This document shows, piece by piece, positions 34,221 through 42,976 of a DNA stretch of 64,000 nt (positions are counted from its first letter, which is position 1; each line of letters opens with the position of its first letter). The position numbers were made by a program, and so were the translations under genes. The DNA lies in assembly GCF_001468285.1 (NCBI RefSeq), contig NZ_LNSB01000002.1:62001-126000 (forward strand), written 5' to 3'. Source of the stretch: Sphingopyxis sp. HIX (GTDB lineage Bacteria; Pseudomonadota; Alphaproteobacteria; Sphingomonadales; Sphingomonadaceae). The notes beneath the pieces are model-generated. The model was not told the DNA's origin and ran no database searches. It was given only the letters and a program-made list of their open reading frames with translations.

Positions 34221-34901
34221 ATGGCCCGCGCGATCCAAGCCCTGATGCTCGCCCTTGGCGACCTGCCGCGCCGCCCGGTGCTCGCCGTCCTCGCGCAAAG
34301 CCTCGCGCTCACGCTCGTCATTTTCGTCGCCGCGGGGGCTGCGATCTTCTTCGGCGCGCGCTGGGCGCTCGATCACTGGACCTGGCTTGGCGAGGTCGAG
34401 CTCGACATGGCCGGCTTGCTGATCATCATCGGCCTGATCGGCTCGAGCTGGCTGCTCTTTCGCGCGGTCGCGATCCTCGTCGTCGGGCTGTTCGGCGATG
34501 CGATCGTCGCCGACGTCGAGGAGCGCCATTATCCCGCCGCCGCCAAATTCGCGGTCGACGTCAGCTTCGCCAAGAGCCTGCGCCTCGGCCTCGCCTCGGT
34601 CGGGCGGCTCATCGCGGTCAACCTGCTCGCGCTGCCCGTCTATATCCCGCTGCTGTTCACCGCGATCGGCGCGCCGCTGCTGGCCTTCTTCCTCAACGCG
34701 CTGCTGCTCGGCCGCGATCTCGAGGCGATGGTGCTCGCGCGCCACCCCGAGCGGCCGCGGCTCGATCGCGGCGCGCGCTGGTCGCTCGGCGCGCTGTCCG
34801 CCGCAGCTTTCCTGGTGCCCGTCGTCAATCTGTTGGCGCCCATCATCGGCGCGGCTATGGCCGTCCACCTCATCCACCTGCGCGACAGGGACACCGAATG
34901 A
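34221..34901 (+). CDS. EI24-domain (CysZ-like) membrane protein
   Basis: The 226-residue protein has about five hydrophobic helices (ALTLVIFVAAGAAIFFGARW, AGLLIIIGLIGSSWLLFRAV, LIAVNLLALPVYIPLLFTAI and others) and the EI24-type blocks FGDAIVADVEERHYP and PLLAFFLNALLLGRDLEA. CysZ imports sulfate in E. coli; alphaproteobacterial EI24 members are mostly uncharacterised, so transport is only a possibility. The stop overlaps the lipoprotein gene (ATGA). Confidence 0.75.
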   Translation: MARAIQALMLALGDLPRRPVLAVLAQSLALTLVIFVAAGAAIFFGARWALDHWTWLGEVELDMAGLLIIIGLIGSSWLLFRAVAILVVGLFGDAIVADVEERHYPAAAKFAVDVSFAKSLRLGLASVGRLIAVNLLALPVYIPLLFTAIGAPLLAFFLNALLLGRDLEAMVLARHPERPRLDRGARWSLGALSAAAFLVPVVNLLAPIIGAAMAVHLIHLRDRDTE

Positions 34902-35269
34902 ACCGCCTGATCCTGGCTGCTGGGCCGATCCTCCTGCTCGGCGCCTGCTCGTCCGCCGTTCCGCCGCCGCGCAGCACCCCGCCGCCGGTCGCTGCCGCGC
35001 CGCCGCCCACCGTGGTGCGCCCGGTGCAGAACAACAGCCTGATCGGCCAGAGCGCCGACGCGACCCAGCGGATGTTCGGCAAGCCTCGCCTCGACGTCAC
35101 CGAAGGCGCCGCGCGCAAGCTGCAATATGAGGGCAGCGCGTGCGTCATCGACATCTATTTCTACGCGCCGCGCGCGGGCGCCGACGCGGTCGCGACGCAT
35201 GTCGATGCGCGCACGCCCGATGGGCGCAACGCCGAGCCCGAAAGCTGCGTCGCCGCGCTTCGCCGCTAG
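34898..35269 (+). CDS. Small predicted lipoprotein
   Basis: The 123-residue protein has a signal peptide with lipobox LLGAC (Cys at residue 17), then a Pro-rich linker (SAVPPPRSTPPPVAAAPPP) and a compact domain with IGQSADATQRMFGKPRLDVT and LQYEGSACVIDIYFY. That domain resembles SmpA/BamE-like or sphingomonad 'outer membrane assembly' folds only loosely. The start overlaps the EI24-like gene. It converges on queG with 7 bp between. Function unknown. Confidence 0.75.
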   Translation: MNRLILAAGPILLLGACSSAVPPPRSTPPPVAAAPPPTVVRPVQNNSLIGQSADATQRMFGKPRLDVTEGAARKLQYEGSACVIDIYFYAPRAGADAVATHVDARTPDGRNAEPESCVAALRR

Positions 35270-35276
35270 GCTGGCG

Positions 35277-36341
35277 TCAAGACGCCAGCTCGGCCAGCGC
35301 CCATTCCGCGGCCTCGGCAACCACCGGATTTTCGTCGCTTTTCAGCCGCTCGAGCAGCGGCCGGAAGCGGACATCACCGCTGTTCCCCGCCGCGATCGCG
35401 GCGTTGCGCACCATGCGGCTGCGCCCGATGCGCTTGATCGGCGACCCGGCGAACACCTGCCGGAATCCCGCATCGTCGAGGTCGAGCAGGTCGCCGAGCG
35501 CCGGCGCGGCGAGTTCGGCGCGCGGCAGGAACGCCTTGTTCCGCGCCGCGGCGTCGGCGAATTTGTTCCACGGGCACACCGCGAGGCAATCGTCGCAGCC
35601 ATAGATGCGGTTGCCCAATGCGCGGCGGAACTCGAGCGGGATCGGCCCCGCATGTTCGATCGTGAGATAGGAGATGCAGCGCCGCGCATCGAGCCGGTAG
35701 GGTGCGGGAAAAGCGTCGGTCGGGCACGCCTCCTGGCAAGCGGTGCAGCTCCCGCACGTATCGCGTCCGGGTACCGACGGCGCCAGGTCGAGCGTCGTAT
35801 AGATCGCCCCCAGGAACAGCCAGCTGCCATGGTCGCGGCTGACCATATTCGTATGCTTGCCCTGCCAGCCGAGCCCCGCGGCGGCGGACAGCGGCTTTTC
35901 CATCACCGGCGCGGTGTCGACGAACACCTTGACCTCGGCGTCCTGCGCTTCGGCCACCAGCCAGCGCGCGACATGTTTCAGCGCCTTCTTGACGACGTCA
36001 TGATAATCGCCGCCCTGCGCATAGACCGAAATCCGCCCGCGTTCGGGATGATCCGCCAGCGCCAGCGGATCGGCCGCGGGCGCATAGCTCATCCCCAGCG
36101 CGATCACCGACTGGACCTCGGGCCACAGCCCCTGCGGCGATCCGCGCTCAGCGGCGCGGCTTTCCATCCAGATCATCTCGCCATGGCAGCCCTCGGCGAG
36201 CCAGGCGTTCAACCGCGCCGCGGTCGAGGGCGCCGCATCGGCGCGCGCGATCCCGAACGCCGCGAAGCCATGCTCGCGCGCGACGGCTTCCAGCCGCTGT
36301 TCCAGCGTGTCGTCGGGAGAAGGCAAGGCTTCGGCAACCAT
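35277..36341 (-). CDS. queG: Epoxyqueuosine reductase QueG
   Basis: QueG performs the last step of queuosine formation in tRNA, reducing epoxyqueuosine with a cobalamin and two 4Fe-4S clusters. The 354-residue protein has the two ferredoxin-type clusters [16 protein letters not shown] and [13 protein letters not shown], and the cobalamin-region blocks [20 protein letters not shown] and [25 protein letters not shown]-like C-terminus ends [18 protein letters not shown]. It faces the ABC transporter genes across a short divergent gap. Confidence 0.94.
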   Translation of the reverse strand: MVAEALPSPDDTLEQRLEAVAREHGFAAFGIARADAAPSTAARLNAWLAEGCHGEMIWMESRAAERGSPQGLWPEVQSVIALGMSYAPAADPLALADHPERGRISVYAQGGDYHDVVKKALKHVARWLVAEAQDAEVKVFVDTAPVMEKPLSAAAGLGWQGKHTNMVSRDHGSWLFLGAIYTTLDLAPSVPGRDTCGSCTACQEACPTDAFPAPYRLDARRCISYLTIEHAGPIPLEFRRALGNRIYGCDDCLAVCPWNKFADAAARNKAFLPRAELAAPALGDLLDLDDAGFRQVFAGSPIKRIGRSRMVRNAAIAAGNSGDVRFRPLLERLKSDENPVVAEAAEWALAELAS

Positions 36342-36409
36342 TGCCGCCCTATACGCGAGCCGCCTTTGCGTGTCATAGGGGCAGCAACGACATTTCGCAG
36401 GACCAGCTT

Positions 36410-37366
36410 TTGACCGATCTCGCCGTCGAGGCTCTTGGCCTCACCAAATATTTCGAGACCTACAAGGCGGTCGACCAAGTGTCGCTTCAGGTCCCCGCGG
36501 GCAGCATCTACGGCGTGCTCGGCCCCAATGGCGCGGGCAAGACCACCAGCCTGCGCATGACGCTCGGCATCATCGATCCCGACGCGGGGTCGAGCCGCCT
36601 CCTCGGCGGGCACAAGCCGCAGTCCGTGCGCCACCGCATCGGTTACCTGCCCGAAGAACGCGGGCTCTATCCCGGCATGAAGGCGCGCGAGGCGATCGCC
36701 TTCATGGGCGCGCTGCGCGGGCTCGACTGGTCGGAGGGGCGCCGCCGCGCCACGACCTTCATGACCGAACTCGGGCTCGAACGCGTGATCGATTCGAAGA
36801 TCCGCAAGATGTCGAAGGGCATGGCGCAGATGATCCAGCTGATCGGCTCGATCGTCCACGCGCCCGACCTCATCGTGCTCGACGAGCCCTTCTCGGGACT
36901 TGATCCGGTCAACCAGGAACGGCTCGAAATGCTGGTGAAGCGCGAGCGCGACCGCGGCGCCACCGTGCTTTTCTCGACCCACGTCATGGCGCACGCCGAA
37001 CGCCTCTGCGACCGGCTCGCGATCATCGCGCGCTCGCAGCGGCGCTTCGAGGGCACGGTCGACGACGCCCGCGCGCTGCTGCCGATGCAGGTGCGCTACA
37101 CTCCCCGCCAAGGGAGCGACACCGCCGCCGTCGCCGCGCTGCTCCCCGCCGGCGCCGAGCCCAAAGGCGAGGCCTGGCATTTCGCGATCGAGGACCAGGA
37201 CGTCGAGCCCTTGCTCGCGCGCATCACCGCGAGCGGCCTTGGCGTCACCGGCCTGTCGATCAGCCGCCCCGCGCTCCACGACGCGTTCGTCCATATCGTC
37301 CGCCAGGTCGACGCGGGCTTCACCGCCGACGCGTCCGAAGACGCGATCGAGGAGGCCAGCGCATGA
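36410..37366 (+). CDS. ABC transporter ATP-binding protein (NatA-like)
   Basis: The protein (318 residues from the chosen TTG) has Walker [14 protein letters not shown], the blocks [27 protein letters not shown] signature MSKGMAQ, Walker [17 protein letters not shown] and [15 protein letters not shown]-terminal extension of about 90 residues follows, as in NatA-type exporters. The frame is open 23 codons upstream, but TTG at 36410 ([11 protein letters not shown]) sits 7 bp after AGGA and matches the family start. Its stop overlaps the permease gene (ATGA). Substrate unknown; NatAB exports Na+. Confidence 0.88.
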   Translation: MTDLAVEALGLTKYFETYKAVDQVSLQVPAGSIYGVLGPNGAGKTTSLRMTLGIIDPDAGSSRLLGGHKPQSVRHRIGYLPEERGLYPGMKAREAIAFMGALRGLDWSEGRRRATTFMTELGLERVIDSKIRKMSKGMAQMIQLIGSIVHAPDLIVLDEPFSGLDPVNQERLEMLVKRERDRGATVLFSTHVMAHAERLCDRLAIIARSQRRFEGTVDDARALLPMQVRYTPRQGSDTAAVAALLPAGAEPKGEAWHFAIEDQDVEPLLARITASGLGVTGLSISRPALHDAFVHIVRQVDAGFTADASEDAIEEASA

Positions 37367-38607
37367 CCCCCTTCCTCAAGAACATGTTCGTCGTTGCGCG
37401 GCGCGACTTTCTGGCGATCGTCGCCACGCCGACCTTCCTGCTCTTCCTGCTCGCGCCTTTGTTCATGATCGGCATGGGGCTCGCTGGCGGCATGGGCGCG
37501 TCGCAGCTCGCCGACAGCGCGCGCGGCGCCGGGCGCATCGTCGTCGTCGCCGATGCGACCGACGCCGAAGCCTTGCGCGATGCGGACACGCGGCTGCGCG
37601 CCGCAATGCCGCGCGAACCTGCGACGCTCGTCGTGCGCATCGCGACCCCGGCCGCCGATCCCGTCGCGATCACGAAGGAAAAGGGCAGCGACACCTATGC
37701 CGTGATGAGCGGTCCGCTGGACGCCCCGCGCATCGTCGAGCGCGAACCCGAAAGCGCGTCGGGGCGCTATCTGTCGCTGCTCGCGGGCGAGGTGATCCGC
37801 GCCCGCGCCGCGGGCGACCTGCCCGCGGTCGCGCCGCGTTTCGAAAGCCTGTCGCGCGGCGGCAACAGCATCGCGCTCCAGCAAAGCCTGGGCTTCGGCG
37901 CGGTGTTCGCGATCTTCCTGCTGACGCTGCTCCTTGCGGGGCAGACGGTGAGCTCGCTCGCCGAGGAAAAGGGCAACAAGGTCATCGAGATCCTCGCCGC
38001 GGCGGTGCCGCTCGAAAGCGTCTTCCTCGGCAAGTTGCTCGGTTTCCTCGGCGTCGCGATCCTGTTCATCGCCTTCTGGATCGTGATGGCCTTCGCCGGC
38101 GGCTTCGTCGCCGCGGCGCAGATGGACCCCGCCATGCTCGACGCGACCGGCCGCGCGGGCAAGGCCGCGGCGGCACTCTCCTCGATGCCCGCGACCGGCT
38201 GGGGTTTCTTCCTCGGCATCGGCTTCGTCTATTTCATCCTGTCCTTCCTGCTCCTCGGCGCGGTCTTCCTCGGCGTTGGCGCGCAGGCGGCGACGGTGCG
38301 CGAGATCCAGATGCTCAGCCTGCCGATCACCATCTTCCAGGTCGGCATGTTCAGCCTGTCGGCCGCCGCCGCGAGCGCGCCGGGCAGCGGGCTCGCGACC
38401 TTCGCGCAGATATTCCCCTTTTCCTCGCCGCTCGCGATGGCGGCGCGCGCCGCGACCGACGAGGCGAAGTCGGTCCACCTCCTCGCGCTCGGCTGGCAGG
38501 CTTTGTGGGTCGCGCTGGTGATCTTCATCTCGGTCCGCCTCTTCCGCGCTGGCGTGCTCAGCGGCCGCAGCGACTGGCGTTTCTGGCGGCGGAAGAAGGG
38601 CGCGTAG
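37363..38607 (+). CDS. ABC-2 type permease (NatB-like)
   Basis: The 414-residue permease has a first helix (FLLFLLAPLFMIGMGLAGGM), a large extracytoplasmic region of about 150 residues, and five C-terminal helices (AVFAIFLLTLLLAGQTVSSL, LGVAILFIAFWIVMAFAGGF and later ones). SLAEEKGNKVIEILAAAVPL is the characteristic block of ABC-2 permeases in NatB-type systems. It partners the ATPase directly upstream by overlapping codons. Likely an exporter of an ion or drug. Confidence 0.87.
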   Translation: MTPFLKNMFVVARRDFLAIVATPTFLLFLLAPLFMIGMGLAGGMGASQLADSARGAGRIVVVADATDAEALRDADTRLRAAMPREPATLVVRIATPAADPVAITKEKGSDTYAVMSGPLDAPRIVEREPESASGRYLSLLAGEVIRARAAGDLPAVAPRFESLSRGGNSIALQQSLGFGAVFAIFLLTLLLAGQTVSSLAEEKGNKVIEILAAAVPLESVFLGKLLGFLGVAILFIAFWIVMAFAGGFVAAAQMDPAMLDATGRAGKAAAALSSMPATGWGFFLGIGFVYFILSFLLLGAVFLGVGAQAATVREIQMLSLPITIFQVGMFSLSAAAASAPGSGLATFAQIFPFSSPLAMAARAATDEAKSVHLLALGWQALWVALVIFISVRLFRAGVLSGRSDWRFWRRKKGA

Positions 38608-38654
38608 GCTTTTTTCACCGCGATGCCGGGCTATGCCGCGATGGCGTGAAAAGG

Positions 38655-38803
38655 TTTCGCGCAAAGACGCAAAGACGCGAAGAAGCTGTCCTGCGGCCGC
38701 AAGGCCGCTTTTTCAACGATCGCTGCGCGATGGCACGGCGCGCCTGAAAAAGCCGCTTTGCGGCGGGCGCGACATCTTCGTGCCTTTGCGTCTTTGCGCG
38801 AAA
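38655..38803. repeat. Dispersed inverted repeat, copy E (GCAAAGACGC subtype)
   Basis: TTTCGCGCAAAGACGCAAAG (from 38655) pairs with TTTGCGTCTTTGCGCGAAA ending at 38803. The interior holds GCGGCCGCAAGGCCGC and its partner GGCTTTGCGGC. It differs from copies A, C and D in having AAAGACG units, and is like copy F. Confidence 0.75.
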
Positions 38804-38866
38804 CAAAAAATCCGAACATCGGAGATCCGCACGACCTTCGAGCGACAAGCCCGGCCCCCGCCTCCG

Positions 38867-38894
38867 TTGACAAAGCTGTAAATAGTGGCATTCT
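38867..38894 (+). promoter_or_regulatory. Possible promoter of the P450 gene
   Basis: TTGACA at 38867-38872 is followed after 16 bp by CATTCT (38889-38894), about 48 bp before the start codon. The spacing is right, and the -10 is weak. The segment is AT-richer than its surroundings. Confidence 0.4.
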
Positions 38895-38941
38895 GCAACT
38901 GAATCGGCCGCGCGAGACGGCCGCGCAGAGGAGCAGCCCCC

Positions 38942-40198
38942 ATGGCATCATTGATCCGCCCCGTCCCCGAAACCCTCGACCCCTTCGACGTCAGCCGCGC
39001 CGAGCTGTGGAGCGAAGACCGCTGGCAGGACCCGATGCGCCAGCTGCGCGCCGAATCGCCGATCTATCGCTGCGAGGATTCGAAATTCGGCCCCTATTGG
39101 TCGGTGACGACCTACAAGCCGATCCAGCATATTGAGGCCTTACCGAAAATCTTCTCCTCCAGCTGGGAATATGGCGGCATCACCGTCGCCGGCGACGGCA
39201 TCGAACATCTCCAGGAGGGCGAAATCCCGATGCCGATGTTCATCGCGATGGACCCGCCGCAGCACACCGCGCAGCGCCGCACCGTCGCCCCCGCCTTCGG
39301 CCCCTCCGAAATCGAGCGCATGCGCGCCGACACCGCCGCGCGCACCGCCGCGATCATCGACACCTTGCCCGTCGGCCAGCCCTTCGACTGGGTCGAGAAG
39401 GTGTCGATCGAGCTCACCACCGACATGCTCGCGATCCTCTTCGATTTCCCCTGGGCGGATCGCCACAACCTCACCCGCTGGTCCGACGCGCTCGGCGATA
39501 TCGAAAGCTTCGACACGCTCGAAAAGCGCCAGAAACGCCTCGGCATCGCCTTCGAAATGGGCGCCGCATTCAAGCAGCTGTGGGATCATAAGGCGCAGAA
39601 TCCGGGTACCCACGACCTGATCTCGATCATGCTCCAGTCCGACGCGATGAAGCATATGAGCGAGAATGAGTTCATGGGGAACCTCATCCTGCTCATCGTC
39701 GGCGGCAACGACACGACGCGCAATTCGATGTCGGCCTATGCCTATGGCCTGCACAGCTTTCCCGAGGAGCGCGCCAAGCTCGAACGCGACCACAATCCCG
39801 ACCTCGCGGTCAACGCGATGCACGAAATCCTGCGCTGGCAGACCCCGCTCGCGCATATGCGCCGCACCGCGACCGAGGATACCGAGCTGTTCGGCCACGC
39901 GATCAAGGCGCGTGACAAGATCGCGCTCTGGTACGCCTCGGCGAACCGCGACGAGAGCGTCTTCCCCGACGGCGACCGCATCATCGTCGACCGCGAGAAT
40001 GCCCGCCGCCACCTCGCCTTCGGTTACGGTATCCACCGCTGCGTCGGCGCGCGCGTCGCCGAGCTCCAGCTCACGACGCTGATCAGCGAAATGCAGAAGC
40101 GCCGCCTGCGCGTGAACGTCCTCGCCGAACCCGAGCGCGTCCATGCCAGCTTCGTCCACGGCTATCGCCACATGCAGGTCGAGCTCGAAAAATATTGA
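38942..40198 (+). CDS. Cytochrome P450 monooxygenase
   Basis: The 418-residue soluble P450 has the I-helix oxygen-binding motif GGNDTT (254-259), the K-helix EILR (295-298) and the heme-thiolate loop AFGYGIHRCVGARVAEL with Cys367. No N-terminal membrane anchor is present. It fits bacterial class I P450s, which need separate ferredoxin and ferredoxin reductase; neither lies beside it here. The heme loop resembles CYP153 and CYP108-type enzymes acting on alkanes, terpenes or steroids, but the substrate is not evident. The ATG follows GAGGAG. Confidence 0.9.
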   Translation: MASLIRPVPETLDPFDVSRAELWSEDRWQDPMRQLRAESPIYRCEDSKFGPYWSVTTYKPIQHIEALPKIFSSSWEYGGITVAGDGIEHLQEGEIPMPMFIAMDPPQHTAQRRTVAPAFGPSEIERMRADTAARTAAIIDTLPVGQPFDWVEKVSIELTTDMLAILFDFPWADRHNLTRWSDALGDIESFDTLEKRQKRLGIAFEMGAAFKQLWDHKAQNPGTHDLISIMLQSDAMKHMSENEFMGNLILLIVGGNDTTRNSMSAYAYGLHSFPEERAKLERDHNPDLAVNAMHEILRWQTPLAHMRRTATEDTELFGHAIKARDKIALWYASANRDESVFPDGDRIIVDRENARRHLAFGYGIHRCVGARVAELQLTTLISEMQKRRLRVNVLAEPERVHASFVHGYRHMQVELEKY

Positions 40199-40221
40199 TG
40201 CGCGGGTGAAACCGGCCGATC

Positions 40222-40240
40222 ATGCCGGACGAACCGGCAT
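40222..40240. promoter_or_regulatory. Inverted repeat just before the msrB ribosome binding site
   Basis: ATGCCGG (40222-40228) and CCGGCAT (40234-40240) form a perfect 7-bp stem with a 5-nt loop, directly followed by AGGAG. It could be an RNA hairpin shielding the start region or a protein operator. Confidence 0.4.
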
Positions 40241-40252
40241 GAGGAGCTTTTC

Positions 40253-40741
40253 ATGATCGAACGACGCTATCTCATCGGCGGCCTCGCGCTCGGCGGCGCG
40301 CTCATCGGGGCGCCGATGCTCTTCGCCAAAAATTCGCCGCGCCCCAAGGGCCAGCCCGGCTGGCAATTGAGCGAGGCCGAATGGAAGAAGCGCCTGACGC
40401 CCTTCCAGTACAGAATCCTGCGCGAGGCGGGGACCGAGCGCCCCTTCTCGCACCCGCTCGACAAGGAAAAGCGCGCCGGCACCTTCCTCTGCGCCGGCTG
40501 CGCGCTGCCGCTCTATTCGAGCAAGACCAAATATGACAGCAAGACCGGCTGGCCCAGTTTCTGGGCGCCGCTGAAGAGCGCGATCGGCACCTCGACCGAC
40601 TATGACCTCGGCTATGCGCGCACCGAGGTGCATTGCCGGCGCTGCGGCGGCCATCTCGGCCATGTCTTCAACGACGGGCCCGAACCGACGGGCAAGCGTT
40701 ATTGCATGAACGGCGCCGCGCTGTCCTTCCGGCCCGGCTGA
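40253..40741 (+). CDS. msrB: Peptide-methionine (R)-S-oxide reductase MsrB, exported
   Basis: MsrB reduces methionine-R-sulfoxide in proteins. The 162-residue protein has zinc Cys pairs CAGC (80, 83) and CRRC (128, 131), the block YDSKTGWPSFW and catalytic Cys151 in RYCMNGAALSFRPG. The N-terminus MIERRYLIGGLALGGALIGA has twin Arg followed by a hydrophobic run, so a TAT or Sec signal is likely and the enzyme may act in the periplasm. The usual resolving Cys of non-zinc forms was not identified. RBS AGGAG precedes the ATG. Confidence 0.92.
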   Translation: MIERRYLIGGLALGGALIGAPMLFAKNSPRPKGQPGWQLSEAEWKKRLTPFQYRILREAGTERPFSHPLDKEKRAGTFLCAGCALPLYSSKTKYDSKTGWPSFWAPLKSAIGTSTDYDLGYARTEVHCRRCGGHLGHVFNDGPEPTGKRYCMNGAALSFRPG

Positions 40742-40747
40742 CGCGCC

Positions 40748-42532
40748 TCAGCGCAGGATGCGATAGACGCGAAGCGCGCCACGCGACAGCTTGGCGTCGT
40801 AAGCCAGCCAGTCGATTTTCGCGCCCTTTGCGAGCTGCGCCGAAAGCCCGCGCGGATTGGCGAGCGCCATATTCTCCATCTCGGGAATGCCCGCGCAATA
40901 GACCAGCCAGGTCGCGCCGCTGGCGCGCACGATCGGCGCCGATTCGACGGGGTCCGACATATAGGCGGTGATCACGCGGTTCATCGCGGCGTGGTTGCGA
41001 TGGTGTCCGGTCGCGATCACGCTGTGCGGGGTCCGCACGAGGATCGCGGGTCCGGTATCGATCGGCGCAAAGACCAGCGCCGCGGGCGCTTCGCCAAGCG
41101 GCGCGAGCGCCGCCGGGGTGACGCAGCTTTCCTCGCCTTCGGCCGCCTTCAGCTTGCCCGTGGCGTCGGCGGGCAGGACGACCGCCAGCGTGCGCGCCGC
41201 GATCAGCGCGTCGATCGACGGAATCGCGGTCAGCACCAGCATCGCGCCGCCGACGCGGCCGAGCAGCGAGCGCTGCGCCCGGCTCCAGCCCCACAGCGCC
41301 GCGGCCATCGCGCCGAAGGCCGGGACCATATAGGCATGCGCCACTGCGCCGGTACGGAAGACCAGCATCGACAGCGGCACGCTGCACGTCAGCACGAACA
41401 GCAGGCGATCCCAGCCTTCGGCGACGCTGCTGCCGCGCGCGGCACGCCACGCCCAGAGCGCCGCGCCATAGCCGACGATCGTCGGGGCAAAGAACAGCGC
41501 CGCGACGTCGGAATCCTGCGCCCACACCGGCTGGCCCTCCATCACCCGGTCGTACCAGAAGCGGCGGACGAGCGGCTCGAGTTCGCCGAAGGGCCCGCCG
41601 AGGCACGGCCGGCCGAAGATCAGGAAGGCGGCGGCGCCCGCGGCGCCAACGAGGGCGAGGACGACCAGCCGCCGCTGCCAGCTCGACGCCAGCGCGCGAA
41701 ACTGCAGGCAGGCGAAGAGCATCAACCCGGTCGCCGCGACGCCGGTGGCATAGGGCAAGGAAAAGCCGTCGCAATGCACCGTGACGAACGACGTCCAGCC
41801 GCGGAAGACCAGCAGCCATAGCGCGGGAATGGCCACCAGCCCGGCGGCGAAGCCCGCGAGCCGCGGCGCCTTGGCCGGATCGCGCAGCCATTCGAGCGCG
41901 AAGAGCGCGCCGAAGATCGCCAGATAAGGCAGGCCTTCGAGCGAGATTTCGACATGCGCGGCGATCACCAGCGCCGCCGCCAGCCCGCGCCGGAACGTCG
42001 CTTCGCCGAGCGCGAGCCATAGCATCGCGACCGACAGAAGCAGCTGCCAGCCATGATGGTCGATGCGCAGCGGCGCGAAATAATGGAGGAAGGTCACCCC
42101 CGACGCGGCGATCAGCAGCCCCGCGATCGTCTGGCGCCGGTCGCCCAGCATCGTCAGGATGCGCCCGAGCAGCAGCAGCAGCGGCAGGACGAGAAGCAGG
42201 GGATAGATGGCGATCGCCCAGCGCTCGGCCATGTCGGGCGCAAGGAAGAGGCGCAGCAGCGCGATCAGCGCCGCGATCTGCATGTCGACGAAGCGCGACC
42301 AGTGCATCATCCCGCCGCCCTCGGCGGGGTTGATCCGGTACTGGGTGACGTCGAACCAGCTCTGCCCGCCGAGCAGGTCGCGAACCTGGACCAGCCGCAG
42401 ATAATCGTCGGCATCGCGCAGGCCCAGCGTGGCGATGCCCTCGCGATAGAGGAACAGCCCGGCCGCGACCACCGCGAGCCACAGCAGCAGCGCGATCCGG
42501 TCGACGCTCAGACGTTCGAGCTGCGCGCGCAT
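40748..42532 (-). CDS. GT-C fold membrane glycosyltransferase-like protein
   Basis: The 594-residue protein has about 11 to 13 membrane helices and, after the first, an extracytoplasmic loop LRDADDYLRLVQVRDLLGGQ followed by HWSRFVD. The acidic DADD is the expected metal-binding site of GT-C glycosyltransferases, which use polyprenyl-phosphate sugars at the outer face of the inner membrane. A C-terminal soluble domain of about 150 residues ends the protein. It follows the gtrA-like gene after 12 bp, on the same strand, so the three genes 44508-40748 form one operon. Acceptor unknown. Confidence 0.7.
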   Translation of the reverse strand: MRAQLERLSVDRIALLLWLAVVAAGLFLYREGIATLGLRDADDYLRLVQVRDLLGGQSWFDVTQYRINPAEGGGMMHWSRFVDMQIAALIALLRLFLAPDMAERWAIAIYPLLLVLPLLLLLGRILTMLGDRRQTIAGLLIAASGVTFLHYFAPLRIDHHGWQLLLSVAMLWLALGEATFRRGLAAALVIAAHVEISLEGLPYLAIFGALFALEWLRDPAKAPRLAGFAAGLVAIPALWLLVFRGWTSFVTVHCDGFSLPYATGVAATGLMLFACLQFRALASSWQRRLVVLALVGAAGAAAFLIFGRPCLGGPFGELEPLVRRFWYDRVMEGQPVWAQDSDVAALFFAPTIVGYGAALWAWRAARGSSVAEGWDRLLFVLTCSVPLSMLVFRTGAVAHAYMVPAFGAMAAALWGWSRAQRSLLGRVGGAMLVLTAIPSIDALIAARTLAVVLPADATGKLKAAEGEESCVTPAALAPLGEAPAALVFAPIDTGPAILVRTPHSVIATGHHRNHAAMNRVITAYMSDPVESAPIVRASGATWLVYCAGIPEMENMALANPRGLSAQLAKGAKIDWLAYDAKLSRGALRVYRILR

Positions 42533-42544
42533 CGGTCTTGGCCT

Positions 42545-42976
42545 TCAGTCGGCCGCGAAAACGAGCGTCTTGCGAAGGACATAGGTCGCGACGAACGACA
42601 CGCCGATCGCCGCGAGCTTCGCCAGAATCAGGTCCATCCCCGCGCGGTCGCCCGCCCAGACGATCGCGACGGTCAGCCCCAGCCCGACGAAGGCCGAACC
42701 GAGGAACAGCCCCTTCTGCCGCACGCGGTCGAGCCCCGCGGTGCGCGCGCCCTCGACGAAGACGAGGCGCGAGCTGATCAGCCAGTGGATCACGATCCCT
42801 GCGCCATAGCTCGCTGCCGCAGCGGCCGGTGACGCCCAGCCCGCCGCAAGGAACAGTTTGAACAGCGCCATGTCGCCGGTGAGTGCGATCGCGCTCGCAC
42901 CGACGTAGCGCAGGAAGGTGACCTGCAGCAGTTTCTGCGCAAAGGCGGGGAGCGGCCGCGCCATCACGTGCGTCAC
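42545..42976 (-). CDS. GtrA-family membrane protein
   Basis: The 143-residue protein has four membrane helices and the GtrA block FLRYVGASAIALTGDMALFKLF at the start and VSFVATYVLRKTLVF at the end. GtrA proteins are thought to flip undecaprenyl-phosphate sugars and usually pair with a GtrB transferase. No gtrB is next to it. The ATG at 42976 overlaps the stop of the FAD oxidoreductase gene (ATGA). The downstream GT-C protein is the probable user of the flipped donor. Confidence 0.82.
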   Translation of the reverse strand: MTHVMARPLPAFAQKLLQVTFLRYVGASAIALTGDMALFKLFLAAGWASPAAAAASYGAGIVIHWLISSRLVFVEGARTAGLDRVRQKGLFLGSAFVGLGLTVAIVWAGDRAGMDLILAKLAAIGVSFVATYVLRKTLVFAAD

